Below, one piece after another: positions 7,950 to 17,679 of a stretch of 64,000 bases of DNA. Below the pieces are notes generated by a model. That model searched no databases and was not told the origin of the DNA. It was given only the letters and a program-made list of their open reading frames with translations. The translations under genes were made by a program, and so were the position numbers. Each line of letters begins with the position of its first letter. Within the stretch, counting starts at the first letter, position 1. The DNA comes from Phycisphaerales bacterium UBA7800 (GTDB taxonomy: Bacteria > Planctomycetota > Phycisphaerae > Phycisphaerales > Phycisphaeraceae): NCBI GenBank assembly GCA_002480565.1, contig DLCK01000067.1:104382-168381 (forward strand), written 5' to 3'.

Positions 7950-9356
7950 TTAATTGTTTGCATCTGTGGCATGAATGTCTTGAGCAAGGGTATCACATAG
8001 AACATGTCGAATGGAATGTAAGAACGGTGCAATGTGATCTTGGAAATTCAAATCGCGCGGGGCGCATTGATACAACGGCACCAGAGCCGCTGCACAACCT
8101 GCTGCTTCGCCTGTTGCGACAGAATTGCCTGTCACGCGATAGGAAGCGTGAGCGAAAAAATCGCCACTGATGCATCGGCCTGCGAATAAGAGATGATCAA
8201 TTTCAGAAGCCACCAAAGCACGAAATGGAATGTCGTAGGGCTGGGTTTGTTTCACAGGTGAGGGTTCAATACCGCCGCTTGCGGACTGCCTGCTGGTGGC
8301 ATGCACATCCACACCAAAGGTGCATCGACAAACAGCATCATGGTGTCTGGCGCCGTTAACCATGTCATCGAGTGTTACGCGATAGCAACCATACGGTCGG
8401 GTACTTTCACGGATGCCGATCTGATTGGCGGTGGCTACAAGTCTCAGATTTCCCCAAATACCGCCTGAATGTCTAAGGGCATGAACAATGCGATTGATTT
8501 CATCACGGGCGGCAATCGTGGCGGTGGTGACTTGCCTCACATCATGTGGATGCGAATCGTATTGGTGATTGACCATCAAGCCAAACATGTCCGGGTAAAT
8601 TTCAAAGAGAGTCGGTTTCGTGTAAGAAGGTTCAATACCTGCGGATCGAATAGCTTTTAACAAGCGTTGTTTTGGAAGAGCCCATGCTTCATAGCCTATA
8701 TTGTAATAAGGCTTGAGTTGTTGGCGATCCACCCCACTGACAATAGCCATCAACGACATCGGTTGCATTAGCGGTTTAAGTGAGTCCTTCACATCATTAC
8801 CCAGTTCAAACGCACATCCGGCATGCCTTGCCAGTTCCCCATCTCCTGTGCAATCCACGAAAGTCGTCCCCGCAATTGCCTGCCTGCCACTTCTGGATTC
8901 GATGATGACATGTGACAGACGATTGTCAGTATTCAGATGAGTTGCAACCATCCGGGCATGTAACAGCACGGTGATCCCCAGCTCAACCATCCACTGCTCA
9001 AGTATCCATTTCATCAACTCAGCATCATAGGTTCGGCCATTCCTGTACAGCGTTTCGGGTTCATTCATCTGCAATCGGCAGGCATCCAAGCGTGCAAAAA
9101 GTTGTGTCAACATTCCGGGTTTATTCTGACTGTCAATAATCCAACTTAGAAGTCCAGAGGTCCAGACGCCGCCAAGCTGTCCTTGTGATTCGATGAGTAG
9201 TACTGAGACGGGTTGTCCGAGTTGTTGCTGTGTCATTGCAGCGAAAATGGCAGCAGACACACCTGCGGGGCCTGCGCCACATATCACCACATCTGCCTTG
9301 AATTGGACATCGAGCTTTCGAGTGGGTTCGGCGATCTGATCCAGTGTTCTATTCAT
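7950..9356 (-). CDS. FAD-dependent oxidoreductase (FAD_oxidored type)
   Basis: 468 aa. The N-terminal Rossmann motif VVICGAGPAGVSAAIFAA (about residues 24-41) binds the FAD ADP moiety. The following GQLGGVWTSGLLSWI, the middle FVDCTGDGELARHAGC and the C-terminal LLFAGRCISGDFFAHASYRVTGNSVATGEAAG are all typical of the FAD_oxidored family, common in planctomycete sugar-catabolism loci. No signal peptide is seen, so it is probably cytoplasmic. The substrate is unknown; oxidation of a sugar or sugar-derived hydroxyl is an inference from context. A second member (17676-19046) shares the same motifs. It lies 37 bp downstream of the pseudopilin gene, in the same orientation. Confidence 0.88.
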   Translation of the reverse strand: MNRTLDQIAEPTRKLDVQFKADVVICGAGPAGVSAAIFAAMTQQQLGQPVSVLLIESQGQLGGVWTSGLLSWIIDSQNKPGMLTQLFARLDACRLQMNEPETLYRNGRTYDAELMKWILEQWMVELGITVLLHARMVATHLNTDNRLSHVIIESRSGRQAIAGTTFVDCTGDGELARHAGCAFELGNDVKDSLKPLMQPMSLMAIVSGVDRQQLKPYYNIGYEAWALPKQRLLKAIRSAGIEPSYTKPTLFEIYPDMFGLMVNHQYDSHPHDVRQVTTATIAARDEINRIVHALRHSGGIWGNLRLVATANQIGIRESTRPYGCYRVTLDDMVNGARHHDAVCRCTFGVDVHATSRQSASGGIEPSPVKQTQPYDIPFRALVASEIDHLLFAGRCISGDFFAHASYRVTGNSVATGEAAGCAAALVPLYQCAPRDLNFQDHIAPFLHSIRHVLCDTLAQDIHATDANN

Positions 9357-9393
9357 TTAACGTATCAATCAAAATTGCAATAAAAGACTTAAA

Positions 9394-10101
9394 TCAAGGG
9401 TTTTTAACGACCAGACTATCCGGTTCAATCTTGGGCAAGCTTGCGACATGACCATCCACAAACAGATCGTTGATAGCCTGGTTATGTCGAGTTGCAGCCA
9501 GATCATCCTCGCCGGATGCTGATTGATACAGGTCGTAATTGGGCGTGGTGTTGTAAGCAACAAAACGATAGCTATGAGCATCAACGACTGCGGTGGTTGC
9601 TGAGGCACGCACCAGATTCGGGAGACTGTAACCACTACCTGTGGTTGAACTGGCAGTCGACCCCAGATAGACGTGATAGGCGTAGGACAGTTCGTTGTAA
9701 TCCCGTTTCATCGCTGGAATGTTCCAGCCTTTGATTTGCGTCACATTTTCATCGTCCGGGCAGATTAAAGCACGATCCACGGATGCTGCTGCATAGCTCG
9801 AACGATAGGCAATACCGAGATAACCTTTGATCAAGGATGGCCAGACCGTTGAATACGAACTGTTACCTTCATAAAAGTAAGCTGTAGCAGGCATGCGCTG
9901 CTTGTGATCATTGCTGTAGACTGCAAAGGCGACTCCGATGTTATGCAGATTACTTGAACACTGAATCCGACGGGCCGCCTTACGCGCACTTCCCAACGCC
10001 GGCAGGAGAATTGAAATCAGCAACGAGATGATACTGATCACCACAAGCAGTTCGATGAGCGTAAAGGCATGGATTTGAGTATGAAAGTGTTTTTTTGACA
10101 T
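9394..10101 (-). CDS. Prepilin-type N-terminal domain protein (pseudopilin-like, H-x9-DG tail)
   Basis: 235 aa from the ATG at 10101, preceded by AGGAAA at good spacing; using the ATG at 10128 would overlap the upstream gene. HAFTLIELLVVISIISLL carries the prepilin cleavage/methylation site (Ala rather than Gly at -1), followed by LLPALGSARKAARRIQCSSN. Near the C-terminus TRHNQAINDLFVDGHVAS supplies the H-x9-DG-like motif. It is closely similar to the proteins at 2680-3393 and 55098-55757 over the first 60 residues. Its start lies 4 bp after the stop of the beta-helix gene, so the two should be translated from one mRNA. Confidence 0.9.
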   Translation of the reverse strand: MSKKHFHTQIHAFTLIELLVVISIISLLISILLPALGSARKAARRIQCSSNLHNIGVAFAVYSNDHKQRMPATAYFYEGNSSYSTVWPSLIKGYLGIAYRSSYAAASVDRALICPDDENVTQIKGWNIPAMKRDYNELSYAYHVYLGSTASSTTGSGYSLPNLVRASATTAVVDAHSYRFVAYNTTPNYDLYQSASGEDDLAATRHNQAINDLFVDGHVASLPKIEPDSLVVKNP

Positions 10102-10105
10102 TTGA

Positions 10106-12529
10106 TTATTTCCTGATTTGTCGCCCATAAGTCGGCAATGCGGAGTCTAATTCCAACGCGCCAAGTTCAGGTGCCTGGCCGGTAAAATCATCATTGATGT
10201 TGTATAAAATCTGCCCATGATCAATGCAAGGCGCATCGGTTTTTAATTGAAAATCCAGTGTTAAAGGCAAATCCAGATGTTTGGTCCTCGGCTCGTTGAC
10301 TTGGCGGAGCATGCTGTATGACAATCCTGCCATCCCATGCGTTTCCATCCCCGTTGCATATTGAAAGTCCGCAAAGGATTCAAAGACCAATTGCCCTGAG
10401 GCATAAACGGGACGATCCAAAGCAGGTGTGACCCAGAACCATTTTTGACATCCGGTCACGGCGTATCCGTTGTAATCAATCCTGCTTAGTAAAGGTGTTG
10501 GATTACCGGTCCAAAGCGGACCGCTGGCAGTTTGATCATTGCCCAGGAAAAGATTGTTGGCCATTTGGGTATTGGCCCATCCAGTCTCCATTCGCGCGGC
10601 ATTGGCAACCACAAATGTGTTGTGATAAATCAAGAGGCCTGATGGATTGCGTGCGATTTTCAATGCAAAAATTCGCGTGTTGTACACGACATTCCGCAAC
10701 ACATAACCTGGACCACCAAAGAGAGGCTGCATACTGATACCCATGTGTGCGTTGGCAATGAAATTATTGATCACACGGATATTCGCGGTTCCGTAATCCA
10801 TTTCAATACCATCATCAGGACACTGCTCAATAGCGTTGTTATAAATGTCAATTGAACTGTTGCACATTGTTGGGTCCAACGGCGGCATCACAATGGGATA
10901 GACGCTAATCCCATCCCAAAAGCCTTTGACCGTATTGTGATGGATGTCATGCCCCTGGCCGCCAAGTTGGATCGCTGCACTTAAACGCAACGGGAGGTAA
11001 CCAAATGTTTTGGTATAGACACTCCAGCCATCCTGCCATTGACCTGTGGGCCAATTACCGATGATGGCGTTGTTATCCATAGTCCAGCCGGTGATACGGG
11101 AAGTACTATCATCGGATTGCTTGTTGAGATCATCGTGATCGTGTGGGCCGGCATTGATGCCATAGCGACATTCCATAAATTGACAGTCGCTGATTTCAAT
11201 GCCTTGAGCATGATTCGCGTAGATCGCCGTCTCCACATTCCTGAATGTCAGATACTGAATCTGATGGGCAGCAGCGCCTGTCAGATCCATGAGTATTCCC
11301 ATCGCCCCACCATCGAGTATCGTCGAGCCGTCGAGTTCGCCGGTGATACGTATCGGGGCAGTGGTTGTTGCCTGTTTATGCAGATGTATCACACGATTAG
11401 CCTGCCGGTTTTCGGGTGAAAAATCCATGTAAAGCTGTGCATCCGCATCATTGACAGGCGGATGGATGTACGCAATGCGATCACCGTAGCGTTGAGACTT
11501 GGCTTGCAGGGAACCAAACTGATGGACGCCTGCATGGAGGAAAATAGTTTGCCCCGACTGAACCATCTCATAGGCAGCTTCAAAGGTGTCGTAGTTTGGC
11601 GTTAATCGCTGGCCATCCCATGACGACGGATACACATGCAAAACCGTTTGATGCGGGATACGACTCAACGGTGTTTTGGTATGCGCTTCGATGATCTGTG
11701 TTTGGCTACCACCATCAGGATCACTTAATGTGAGTTGGACTTGATAAGCGGTATCGGGCTCAAGGTTCAGCACACTGCCCGTAAAGCGATTGGGGCAGAC
11801 TACATGCCACCCGATGCGCGTGGTTCCTGCTTGATCAAACAGGTTGCGCAGCATGGGCTGAGCCTCCTGCCATTGTGATTGGCCGACTTGACGATAAGCC
11901 ACGGTCACAGTGCTGTTGCGGTTAAAGTCCTGCTGAATGTCCCATTCCAAACCAATGGCATGCAAGGTTGGATGCTCCAGTCGAATCTCTCCTGCCAGTA
12001 CAGGACTTGGCTGAGTATCGAACGGTTCAACAGCTGGAGTTTCTGACAATGTCGATGTGACATCACAGGTCTTATAAGCAATCCATGTGTCGAACATCGA
12101 AGCCAACGGCTGCTGACTCGTTGGCGAGACTTGTAGACTCCCCCAATGAGCCTGGCCCTGCCCACCTGCGACATAGACTAAAGCTGTGATACTTGAGTTT
12201 GCTTTGACCTTTTCAAAGACCAGTTGATGGGTCGTTGCAGTATCGGTCACCTTGAATCTTGCTGACTGTGCAACCATCAAACTATTTTCAAATACCTCGA
12301 TTCGGCCAATATGTAGATGGGGATGCGTACTTGTTATATCCGCAGCCGTGAGTTGCCACTTACCTGCTCCCATTGCAGGCAAAGTCACTTTGCACTGAGC
12401 AATATCCCATTGATTGGCAACGGCGGTGAGGTTCTGAATCTCCCCAACCTGGGCATACAAACCCGTAGCTGACATCATCAACAGATAGCATGCCAAACAA
12501 GCAATGCCGATACGACGAACAATCATCAT
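10106..12529 (-). CDS. Secreted beta-sandwich plus parallel beta-helix polysaccharide-active protein
   Basis: 807 aa from the ATG at 12529, which follows AAGGAG at 7 nt spacing; the frame opens at 12556 but without a ribosome site. A signal peptide ends at GLYAQ. Residues about 30-170 form a beta-rich module, about 190-290 a fibronectin type III-like module (LEPDTAYQVQLTLSDPDGGS), and about 310-800 a right-handed parallel beta-helix with repeats like IQYLTFRNVETAIYANHAQG, IEISDCQFMECRYGI, DGIEMDYGTANIRVINNFIANAHMGIS. Such architecture is used by lyases and hydrolases of acidic polysaccharides, but the specific family cannot be assigned. Transcribed divergently from the PocR/AraC regulator, which is the obvious candidate controller. 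Confidence 0.88.
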   Translation of the reverse strand: MMIVRRIGIACLACYLLMMSATGLYAQVGEIQNLTAVANQWDIAQCKVTLPAMGAGKWQLTAADITSTHPHLHIGRIEVFENSLMVAQSARFKVTDTATTHQLVFEKVKANSSITALVYVAGGQGQAHWGSLQVSPTSQQPLASMFDTWIAYKTCDVTSTLSETPAVEPFDTQPSPVLAGEIRLEHPTLHAIGLEWDIQQDFNRNSTVTVAYRQVGQSQWQEAQPMLRNLFDQAGTTRIGWHVVCPNRFTGSVLNLEPDTAYQVQLTLSDPDGGSQTQIIEAHTKTPLSRIPHQTVLHVYPSSWDGQRLTPNYDTFEAAYEMVQSGQTIFLHAGVHQFGSLQAKSQRYGDRIAYIHPPVNDADAQLYMDFSPENRQANRVIHLHKQATTTAPIRITGELDGSTILDGGAMGILMDLTGAAAHQIQYLTFRNVETAIYANHAQGIEISDCQFMECRYGINAGPHDHDDLNKQSDDSTSRITGWTMDNNAIIGNWPTGQWQDGWSVYTKTFGYLPLRLSAAIQLGGQGHDIHHNTVKGFWDGISVYPIVMPPLDPTMCNSSIDIYNNAIEQCPDDGIEMDYGTANIRVINNFIANAHMGISMQPLFGGPGYVLRNVVYNTRIFALKIARNPSGLLIYHNTFVVANAARMETGWANTQMANNLFLGNDQTASGPLWTGNPTPLLSRIDYNGYAVTGCQKWFWVTPALDRPVYASGQLVFESFADFQYATGMETHGMAGLSYSMLRQVNEPRTKHLDLPLTLDFQLKTDAPCIDHGQILYNINDDFTGQAPELGALELDSALPTYGRQIRK

Positions 12530-12596
12530 CACCAATCTCCTTGTTAGATCGTGCATGATTCTAGTCGTCAGGTCAACACAAAAGAAGATACAATTC

Positions 12597-12627
12597 TTGC
12601 CATATTACTGACATTATCCGCTATAAT
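12597..12627 (+). promoter_or_regulatory. Promoter of the PocR/AraC gene, predicted leaderless
   Basis: A perfect -10 box TATAAT (12622-12627) ends 5 nt before the ATG at 12633. A possible -35 TTGCCA lies at 12597-12602 with a long 19-bp spacer. Transcription would start at about the ATG, and no Shine-Dalgarno sequence precedes the gene. Confidence 0.55.
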
Positions 12628-12632
12628 CAGTC

Positions 12633-13547
12633 ATGTTTCGCAACTTATCGCATATCGACCTTCATTCACCGATGACTTTCATCCGTGAATCACTCGCGGA
12701 CCTGGAAGTCTCACTGGGTATATACGTCACCATCCACGACTTGATGGGCATCCTCTGTTCGTGGGACGGCAATCCTCTACTACAGGGCCGAACCTATCAT
12801 GCCCATCCATACTGTCGGTACAAGCGTAACCGGTATGAGCAAAAATGTGTTGACCATTGTTCCAAGCAGGTCAATGCCTATGCGCTAAAACAACACAGCG
12901 CCTTTACAACGCACTGTTGGAAAGGTGTCCAGGAAGTTGTCGTGCCTATGTTTCGTCATGAACAATTAGCACTGGTGCTCTTTGCAGGTGGTTTTCGTAA
13001 AGCAGAGGAACAATGTCCATTAAGTCCAACAGAGGCTCAAAACAGATTCCAACAATTAACGATTTACGAATCAGAAAAGATGGATCAGATCACGCGGATT
13101 TTGAAGATGACGGGTCTATGTTTATTGCAACTTGCAGAGCAAACATCCGTCCAATCCGTTGGCAATGATCAGCTTCACACTCCCATACAACAGTCACAAC
13201 CCGTGGATCGTCGGGACATTCTCATTCGTCAATTTATTTTCAATCAGGTACACAATCAGCAATTGCGTATCAGTCAATTGGCAAATGAATTAAACCTATC
13301 CGTATCACGCGTGGGACATCTGGTCAAAGAAATTTTCGGCCAATCCTTTCAAAGCCTTGTCAATCTTGAACGCATCAAACGTGCCAAAGCCTTGCTAATC
13401 ACCACGGATTGGCCGATGGATATGGTTGCCACCGCGACAGGATTTGGCAATCCCTATCATTTCAACAGGACATTCAAAGCACACGTCCAAATGACACCGG
13501 GACAATATCGCAAAAGCCATCAACGCAGTGAAAAAGTGATCGATTAA
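12633..13547 (+). CDS. AraC family regulator with N-terminal PocR-type sensory domain
   Basis: 304 aa. Residues about 20-170 resemble the PocR domain: LADLEVSLGIYVTIHDLMG, then a Cys-rich stretch (HPYCRYKRN, KCVDHC, THCWKG) and VVPMFRHEQLALVLFAGGFR. The PocR family is thought to bind small hydrocarbon or polyol ligands. Residues about 200-300 are the double helix-turn-helix of AraC proteins (LRISQLANELNLSVSRVGHL and the closing ATGFGNPYHFNRTFKAHVQMTPGQYRK). It likely activates the divergent beta-helix/pseudopilin/FAD operon; ligand unknown. The leaderless start is described with the promoter. It converges on the Gfo/Idh/MocA gene with only 24 bp between. Confidence 0.9.
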   Translation: MFRNLSHIDLHSPMTFIRESLADLEVSLGIYVTIHDLMGILCSWDGNPLLQGRTYHAHPYCRYKRNRYEQKCVDHCSKQVNAYALKQHSAFTTHCWKGVQEVVVPMFRHEQLALVLFAGGFRKAEEQCPLSPTEAQNRFQQLTIYESEKMDQITRILKMTGLCLLQLAEQTSVQSVGNDQLHTPIQQSQPVDRRDILIRQFIFNQVHNQQLRISQLANELNLSVSRVGHLVKEIFGQSFQSLVNLERIKRAKALLITTDWPMDMVATATGFGNPYHFNRTFKAHVQMTPGQYRKSHQRSEKVID

Positions 13548-13571
13548 TCGTGTCCGCAAATGATTCTGATT

Positions 13572-14705
13572 TTATTCATCCGCAACCATGCAGGTGTCTA
13601 ATGGCGCTTTACGGACTTTGCCAACGATTTGGGGTTTGCCAGTCTGAGCACTGACCACAGCGGCAAAGCAAATCGCAAGTCCACGGAGATTGTCGATTGG
13701 ATTATTCAACGGTGTACACTTTTTCTCAATAGCACAAAGCAATTCACCCATGCTGCCCATAAAGCCTTGGCGGAACCATGCACCTTCCAACTCCGGCTCG
13801 ACCATGCCCCGACGCGTGGTCATTTTTACACGATGATCGGAAATGTTAGGCCCATCGTATTGGAGCGTACCCTTGGTGCCAGTGATAAAACCGTTGTCAT
13901 TTTTCGCAAACTCCACAGCACCATCGAAGACCAAACTACCCAGTCCATTTTCAAACTCGATCATGGCTTGCCCCAATAGAGGTGGCTTGGCGACCTGCTT
14001 GCGTGCATAGCTGAGATTGGCCATCACGATTTTTGCTTCGTTACCGGGCATGAATGATGCCATCGCATCGAACCAGTGAATCGCATAGTCATAGAGCACA
14101 ATGTGATGTACGCGGTTAAACGGCGTGGTGGCAATCCAATCGTGTGACCAGTGACAGTTCATGTGAACCGCCTGCACATCACCAACCTTGCCTTTGGCAA
14201 TGGCATTGCGAATCCAGGACCAATGCGGCGACCAGCGACCGTTCTGATTCACTGCAAGCGTCACCCCCATCTTCTCTGCGAGGTCTGCAAACTTCTGCCC
14301 CAAGTTTAAATCCAAGACGAAGGGTTTCTGACTAAGCACATGCTTGCGAGCTTTAAGTGCTGCAGGAATCAAATACACGCGATCCTGCGGGTGCGTAGCG
14401 ATGTCGACCACCTCAATATCATCCCGCTTAAGCAACTGTTTATAATCCGTGTAAACCTGCGCGTCAGGGAAAAATTCCTTACGCCGAGACTCAGCACGTT
14501 CTTCGATCAAATCGCACATAGCGACAATGTTCAACCCCATCTGCTTGTAGGCAGCAAGGTGTGATGAACTGATCCCACCACAACCAATCAACCCAATTGG
14601 TGGATTGTAGCGGCGTGGCATTGGAGGCTGATAGACTAACTTGGGCGCTGCAATTTTCGCAGCTTTTTTCTCAGACAAATCGTTGTATTGGCGTTTCTTT
14701 GCCAT
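13572..14705 (-). CDS. Gfo/Idh/MocA family NAD(P)-dependent oxidoreductase
   Basis: 377 aa; ATG at 14705 with AAGGAA upstream. N-terminal Rossmann segment IGLIGCGGISSSHLAAYKQMG (about 36-56) and VLSQKPFVLD at the place of the EKP motif, with Glu replaced by Gln. The C-terminal beta-sheet domain includes NRVHHIVLYDYAIHWFD. Family members oxidise or reduce hydroxyls of sugars and inositols. This is the last gene of the operon, 118 bp after the preceding Gfo/Idh/MocA gene, a wider gap than elsewhere in the operon, so it may have its own expression level. The E-to-Q change in the EKP motif deserves note; Lys is retained. Confidence 0.9.
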   Translation of the reverse strand: MAKKRQYNDLSEKKAAKIAAPKLVYQPPMPRRYNPPIGLIGCGGISSSHLAAYKQMGLNIVAMCDLIEERAESRRKEFFPDAQVYTDYKQLLKRDDIEVVDIATHPQDRVYLIPAALKARKHVLSQKPFVLDLNLGQKFADLAEKMGVTLAVNQNGRWSPHWSWIRNAIAKGKVGDVQAVHMNCHWSHDWIATTPFNRVHHIVLYDYAIHWFDAMASFMPGNEAKIVMANLSYARKQVAKPPLLGQAMIEFENGLGSLVFDGAVEFAKNDNGFITGTKGTLQYDGPNISDHRVKMTTRRGMVEPELEGAWFRQGFMGSMGELLCAIEKKCTPLNNPIDNLRGLAICFAAVVSAQTGKPQIVGKVRKAPLDTCMVADE

Positions 14706-14823
14706 GGTTTTATTTCCTTGCGGGTAAATGTATATTGCAAATTACATGGACTGGTGACCAGCAACTTGGGACTAGCAATGGCATCAACAGAATACGACTG
14801 TCTTATCCCTACTCCCTTGGACA

Positions 14824-15909
14824 TTAATCAACCAACGCGACCGTACGTTTTTCCGTTGAGCTGAGCACCGCTGAATCAACAATCTGCTGGCCGATCCTCG
14901 CGATGGCAGGAGACAGTGGTCCATCGACCAATTCACCTTTACAGAGTTTGTCAACGACATAGCTGATTGGTTCATGATTGGGAAAATCAAGCGTGTCGAC
15001 CGGTACCGGCGCAGCAGGTTTTTCAGGGTCGATCTGCACGTGAATGGTGGACTCATGATCGTAACTGCTGATGGTGCCCTTGCGGCCGACGAGTACAAAA
15101 CCGCACTTGGGTTGTGGTTGAGCCATCCACCCATCACTGAATGTTCCCCATCGCGTTTCGAACTTGCTTAGACCACTATTGGGAATGTCATAGCGACAGA
15201 TGGTGATGCTATGTTCATCGACTTCCAAACCGTCGGGTTGATCGACCATGGAAGTGACTTCAAGAGGTTTCTTGCCATTCATGTACCAAGTCCCAAGCGT
15301 CACGCCATAGCCAAGATAATCCAGCAAGCTCCCGCCGCCGAACTCCTTTTTGTACCACCAGCTTTGGGCTTTATGCTCGTTTGCGATCTCTTCGGGCACG
15401 ACGACTTTGTCAGCCACATGACGCAATGGGCCACGATTGCCATCGTAGTAATGCACCTGTAACACATCACCAATCACACCTTCATCCACCAATCGCTTGG
15501 CAGTAACATGTGATGGATACCATCGCAGTGGCCAGTTGATAATTAGTTGCTTACCGGTCTGCTTAAGCGCGTTGATCATTCGATCCGCATCAGGCAATGT
15601 CGAAGAGAATGGTTTTTCGACAAGGATATGCGAACCAAATGGCGCGACTTTTTCCGTCCAAATCGCATGCTCAGCAGTCGCCGGACAGAGGATCGCCAAA
15701 TCAGGCTTGGTGTCTTCCATGAGTTTGCGATAGTCAGAGACAAACAGTGATTCGTCCAAACCTATCTGCTTAAGCACCGGCAACACGCGATCAGGTTGCT
15801 CATCACTGACGCCGACAATTTCAACATCCGGGTGCTGTTTTGCTTTACGCAACAAGTCCCCCATATGCATATGATCGAAGTTGATCCCGACAATTTTAAA
15901 CTTGCTCAT
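14824..15909 (-). CDS. Gfo/Idh/MocA family NAD(P)-dependent oxidoreductase
   Basis: 361 aa; ATG at 15909 with AGGAG 7 nt upstream, overlapping the end of the isomerase gene by 14 bp. KIVGINFDHMHMGDLLRKA stands where the usual GxGxxG would be (the glycine pattern is poor), and HILVEKPFSSTLPDA has the canonical EKPF. The C-terminal domain has GGGSLLDYLGYGVTLGTWYMNG. Translationally coupled into the operon, so probably one redox step of the same sugar route as the paralogue at 13572-14705; the two differ in sequence and probably act on different intermediates. Confidence 0.88.
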   Translation of the reverse strand: MSKFKIVGINFDHMHMGDLLRKAKQHPDVEIVGVSDEQPDRVLPVLKQIGLDESLFVSDYRKLMEDTKPDLAILCPATAEHAIWTEKVAPFGSHILVEKPFSSTLPDADRMINALKQTGKQLIINWPLRWYPSHVTAKRLVDEGVIGDVLQVHYYDGNRGPLRHVADKVVVPEEIANEHKAQSWWYKKEFGGGSLLDYLGYGVTLGTWYMNGKKPLEVTSMVDQPDGLEVDEHSITICRYDIPNSGLSKFETRWGTFSDGWMAQPQPKCGFVLVGRKGTISSYDHESTIHVQIDPEKPAAPVPVDTLDFPNHEPISYVVDKLCKGELVDGPLSPAIARIGQQIVDSAVLSSTEKRTVALVD

Positions 15910-16696
15910 CTCGTGCTCCTTTTTCGGATTCCGCTTCCCAAAGCGTTTGAATGTATTGTCTCATTTGTGCTGCAATCTGCATCGGATTACGGTCTTCAGG
16001 TTCATCTTCCCAACTTAGAGCACCGCGATAGCCGATGGCTTTTAGCTCACCAATCACGGCGGGGATATCAACGCAGCCATTCCCAAGTGCCACGGTCTCA
16101 TGCATACCTGCTGCCTTGATATCCTTGACATGTACATGGCGAATCAACGTCCCCAACTCTCTGATCGCCAGAGGAACATTCATCCCCTGAGTTCCCATCC
16201 AACCGGTATCCACTGCAATCCCCAAACCGTCTGCACCAAAGTCGATTTTCTGACGAATCTCATCGACCGTTTTCTCGGGATGGTTCTCGTGATTCACACG
16301 GATACCGGTCTTGCGTGACAACTTTCGGATCGCAGTTTTGCGACTCTGATCTATCCCACCCGCAGTCATGGGGATATCGAGGCGTTGGCAGACACGCGCA
16401 GTCTGTTCATCCAACCCGCCAGCTAATGCAACAACGTTCAAACCATTGTCAGCAAGAATTGATTTGTATCGCATCGCGCGTTGCTCCGTCATACCTTGTG
16501 GGTCCACATGAGCAACCCATAATTCAATAGCGGTATACCCACAATCTGCAATTTCACCACAAATCAAGGCAAATTCCTTCTCATCCATCTTTGCCACAGT
16601 CAGCTGATGCTGATCCATCCAGTTGGATAAACTAAATCGGTAATCACTAAACCGAGCAACAAGATTGGCAGTGTTAAACGCTATAACAGGCATCAT
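15896..16696 (-). CDS. Sugar phosphate isomerase/epimerase, TIM barrel (AP_endonuc_2 fold)
   Basis: 266 aa. Pattern CGEIADCGYTAIELWVAHVDPQG, ALAGGLDEQ, VNHENHPEKTVDEI, LGIAVDTGWMGTQG, IRHVHVKDIKAAG, GNGCVDIPAVIGELKAIGYRGALSWEDEP fits the xylose-isomerase-like/IolE-IolI type TIM barrel; the Glu, Asp, His and Glu metal ligands are all in place (HENH, VDTG, VHVKD, SWEDE). AAGGAG precedes the ATG pair at 16696/16693. It overlaps both neighbours and would isomerise or epimerise a keto-sugar or inositol-type intermediate in the cytoplasm. Confidence 0.9.
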   Translation of the reverse strand: MMPVIAFNTANLVARFSDYRFSLSNWMDQHQLTVAKMDEKEFALICGEIADCGYTAIELWVAHVDPQGMTEQRAMRYKSILADNGLNVVALAGGLDEQTARVCQRLDIPMTAGGIDQSRKTAIRKLSRKTGIRVNHENHPEKTVDEIRQKIDFGADGLGIAVDTGWMGTQGMNVPLAIRELGTLIRHVHVKDIKAAGMHETVALGNGCVDIPAVIGELKAIGYRGALSWEDEPEDRNPMQIAAQMRQYIQTLWEAESEKGARDEQV

Positions 16697-17679
16697 TGCA
16701 CGGACTCCTTAGGCTGAATAAAGGCGTAAGTTTGCGCGGGATTATGGATAAACATTTGGTCAATTAAAACGTCAGTAATACCTACATCCAACATCCGAGA
16801 TCGCCATTTGGTCTGTAAGAAACACATCCCCGGTGATCCGCCATACTGTTTCCAATAACTGCGCCGAGCAGCATCCATCCCGAGCATGATCTGGTCGGGG
16901 AATTGAGGCAGAAGTTCGCATATCAAATTCATCGTCGGATTCTCATTAACTGACTTCCAACGAAAACAACTGTCATATTCCAGCCGAACTCCGGACTGCA
17001 ATACGTCACGGTGATACGTGCTATCAGGTTTGCGATCGAGATGACTGAGCACGACATGTTTCAGATCAACACCATGATCCTGTAGGATACTGAGTTGCTC
17101 CATGGCAGCAGTGCCTTGCTCAGTATGCGTGAGAATTGGCGCGCCGGTTATGCAGTGTGCTTGTGCAGCAGCTCGAAAAATAGCTTGCTGTTGATCATCA
17201 AGTTGATCCAATCCGCCTGCGATTTTAATCAATCCCGCACGGTGCTTACCACTTAACCAATGTGGACCATTACCATCATTGTTGTCGATGCCATCACAAA
17301 TTTCACTGACGAATAAAGCAGCAAGTGCATCTTCATCCAGTCGCGTGGACCAGTGACCGGGCGTGTAATATTGAGCTAAATGAATACCCGTTGGACAGAG
17401 AATATGGATACCTGTTTTACCTGAAATCTCAGCTAGTTTGTGAACATTTCGCCCGCATGCCATAGGCATGGAATCCACCATCGCTCTGACACCGCAGGTA
17501 TAAGCTTCCTGCAATTCAGCAACACATTTGGACACATCATCCAAAAGAAAATCGGTATTGGTATGCGTGGCAAAACTGGGATCAATGATCAAATGCTCAT
17601 GGGCATAGCACACGCCCAGTTGTCCAGGTGCGATGTCGCCTAACACGGTGCGAATAAATGGGCTTAACAACTGACTCAT
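16693..17679 (-). CDS. Phosphotriesterase-family metal-dependent hydrolase (lactonase-like)
   Basis: 328 aa. Start TVLGDIAPGQLGVCYAHEHLIIDP with the HxH metal pair, Lys in LIKIAGGL (candidate carbamylated bridge), ILTHTEQGT and VLSHLDRKPD His ligands, and GMDAARRS Asp; the end GITDVLIDQMFIHNPAQTYAF is typical of PTE-like proteins. Natural roles of this family are often lactone hydrolysis. Between an oxidoreductase and an isomerase, opening of a sugar lactone is the most natural guess. Four-base overlap with both neighbours. Confidence 0.9.
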   Translation of the reverse strand: MSQLLSPFIRTVLGDIAPGQLGVCYAHEHLIIDPSFATHTNTDFLLDDVSKCVAELQEAYTCGVRAMVDSMPMACGRNVHKLAEISGKTGIHILCPTGIHLAQYYTPGHWSTRLDEDALAALFVSEICDGIDNNDGNGPHWLSGKHRAGLIKIAGGLDQLDDQQQAIFRAAAQAHCITGAPILTHTEQGTAAMEQLSILQDHGVDLKHVVLSHLDRKPDSTYHRDVLQSGVRLEYDSCFRWKSVNENPTMNLICELLPQFPDQIMLGMDAARRSYWKQYGGSPGMCFLQTKWRSRMLDVGITDVLIDQMFIHNPAQTYAFIQPKESVQ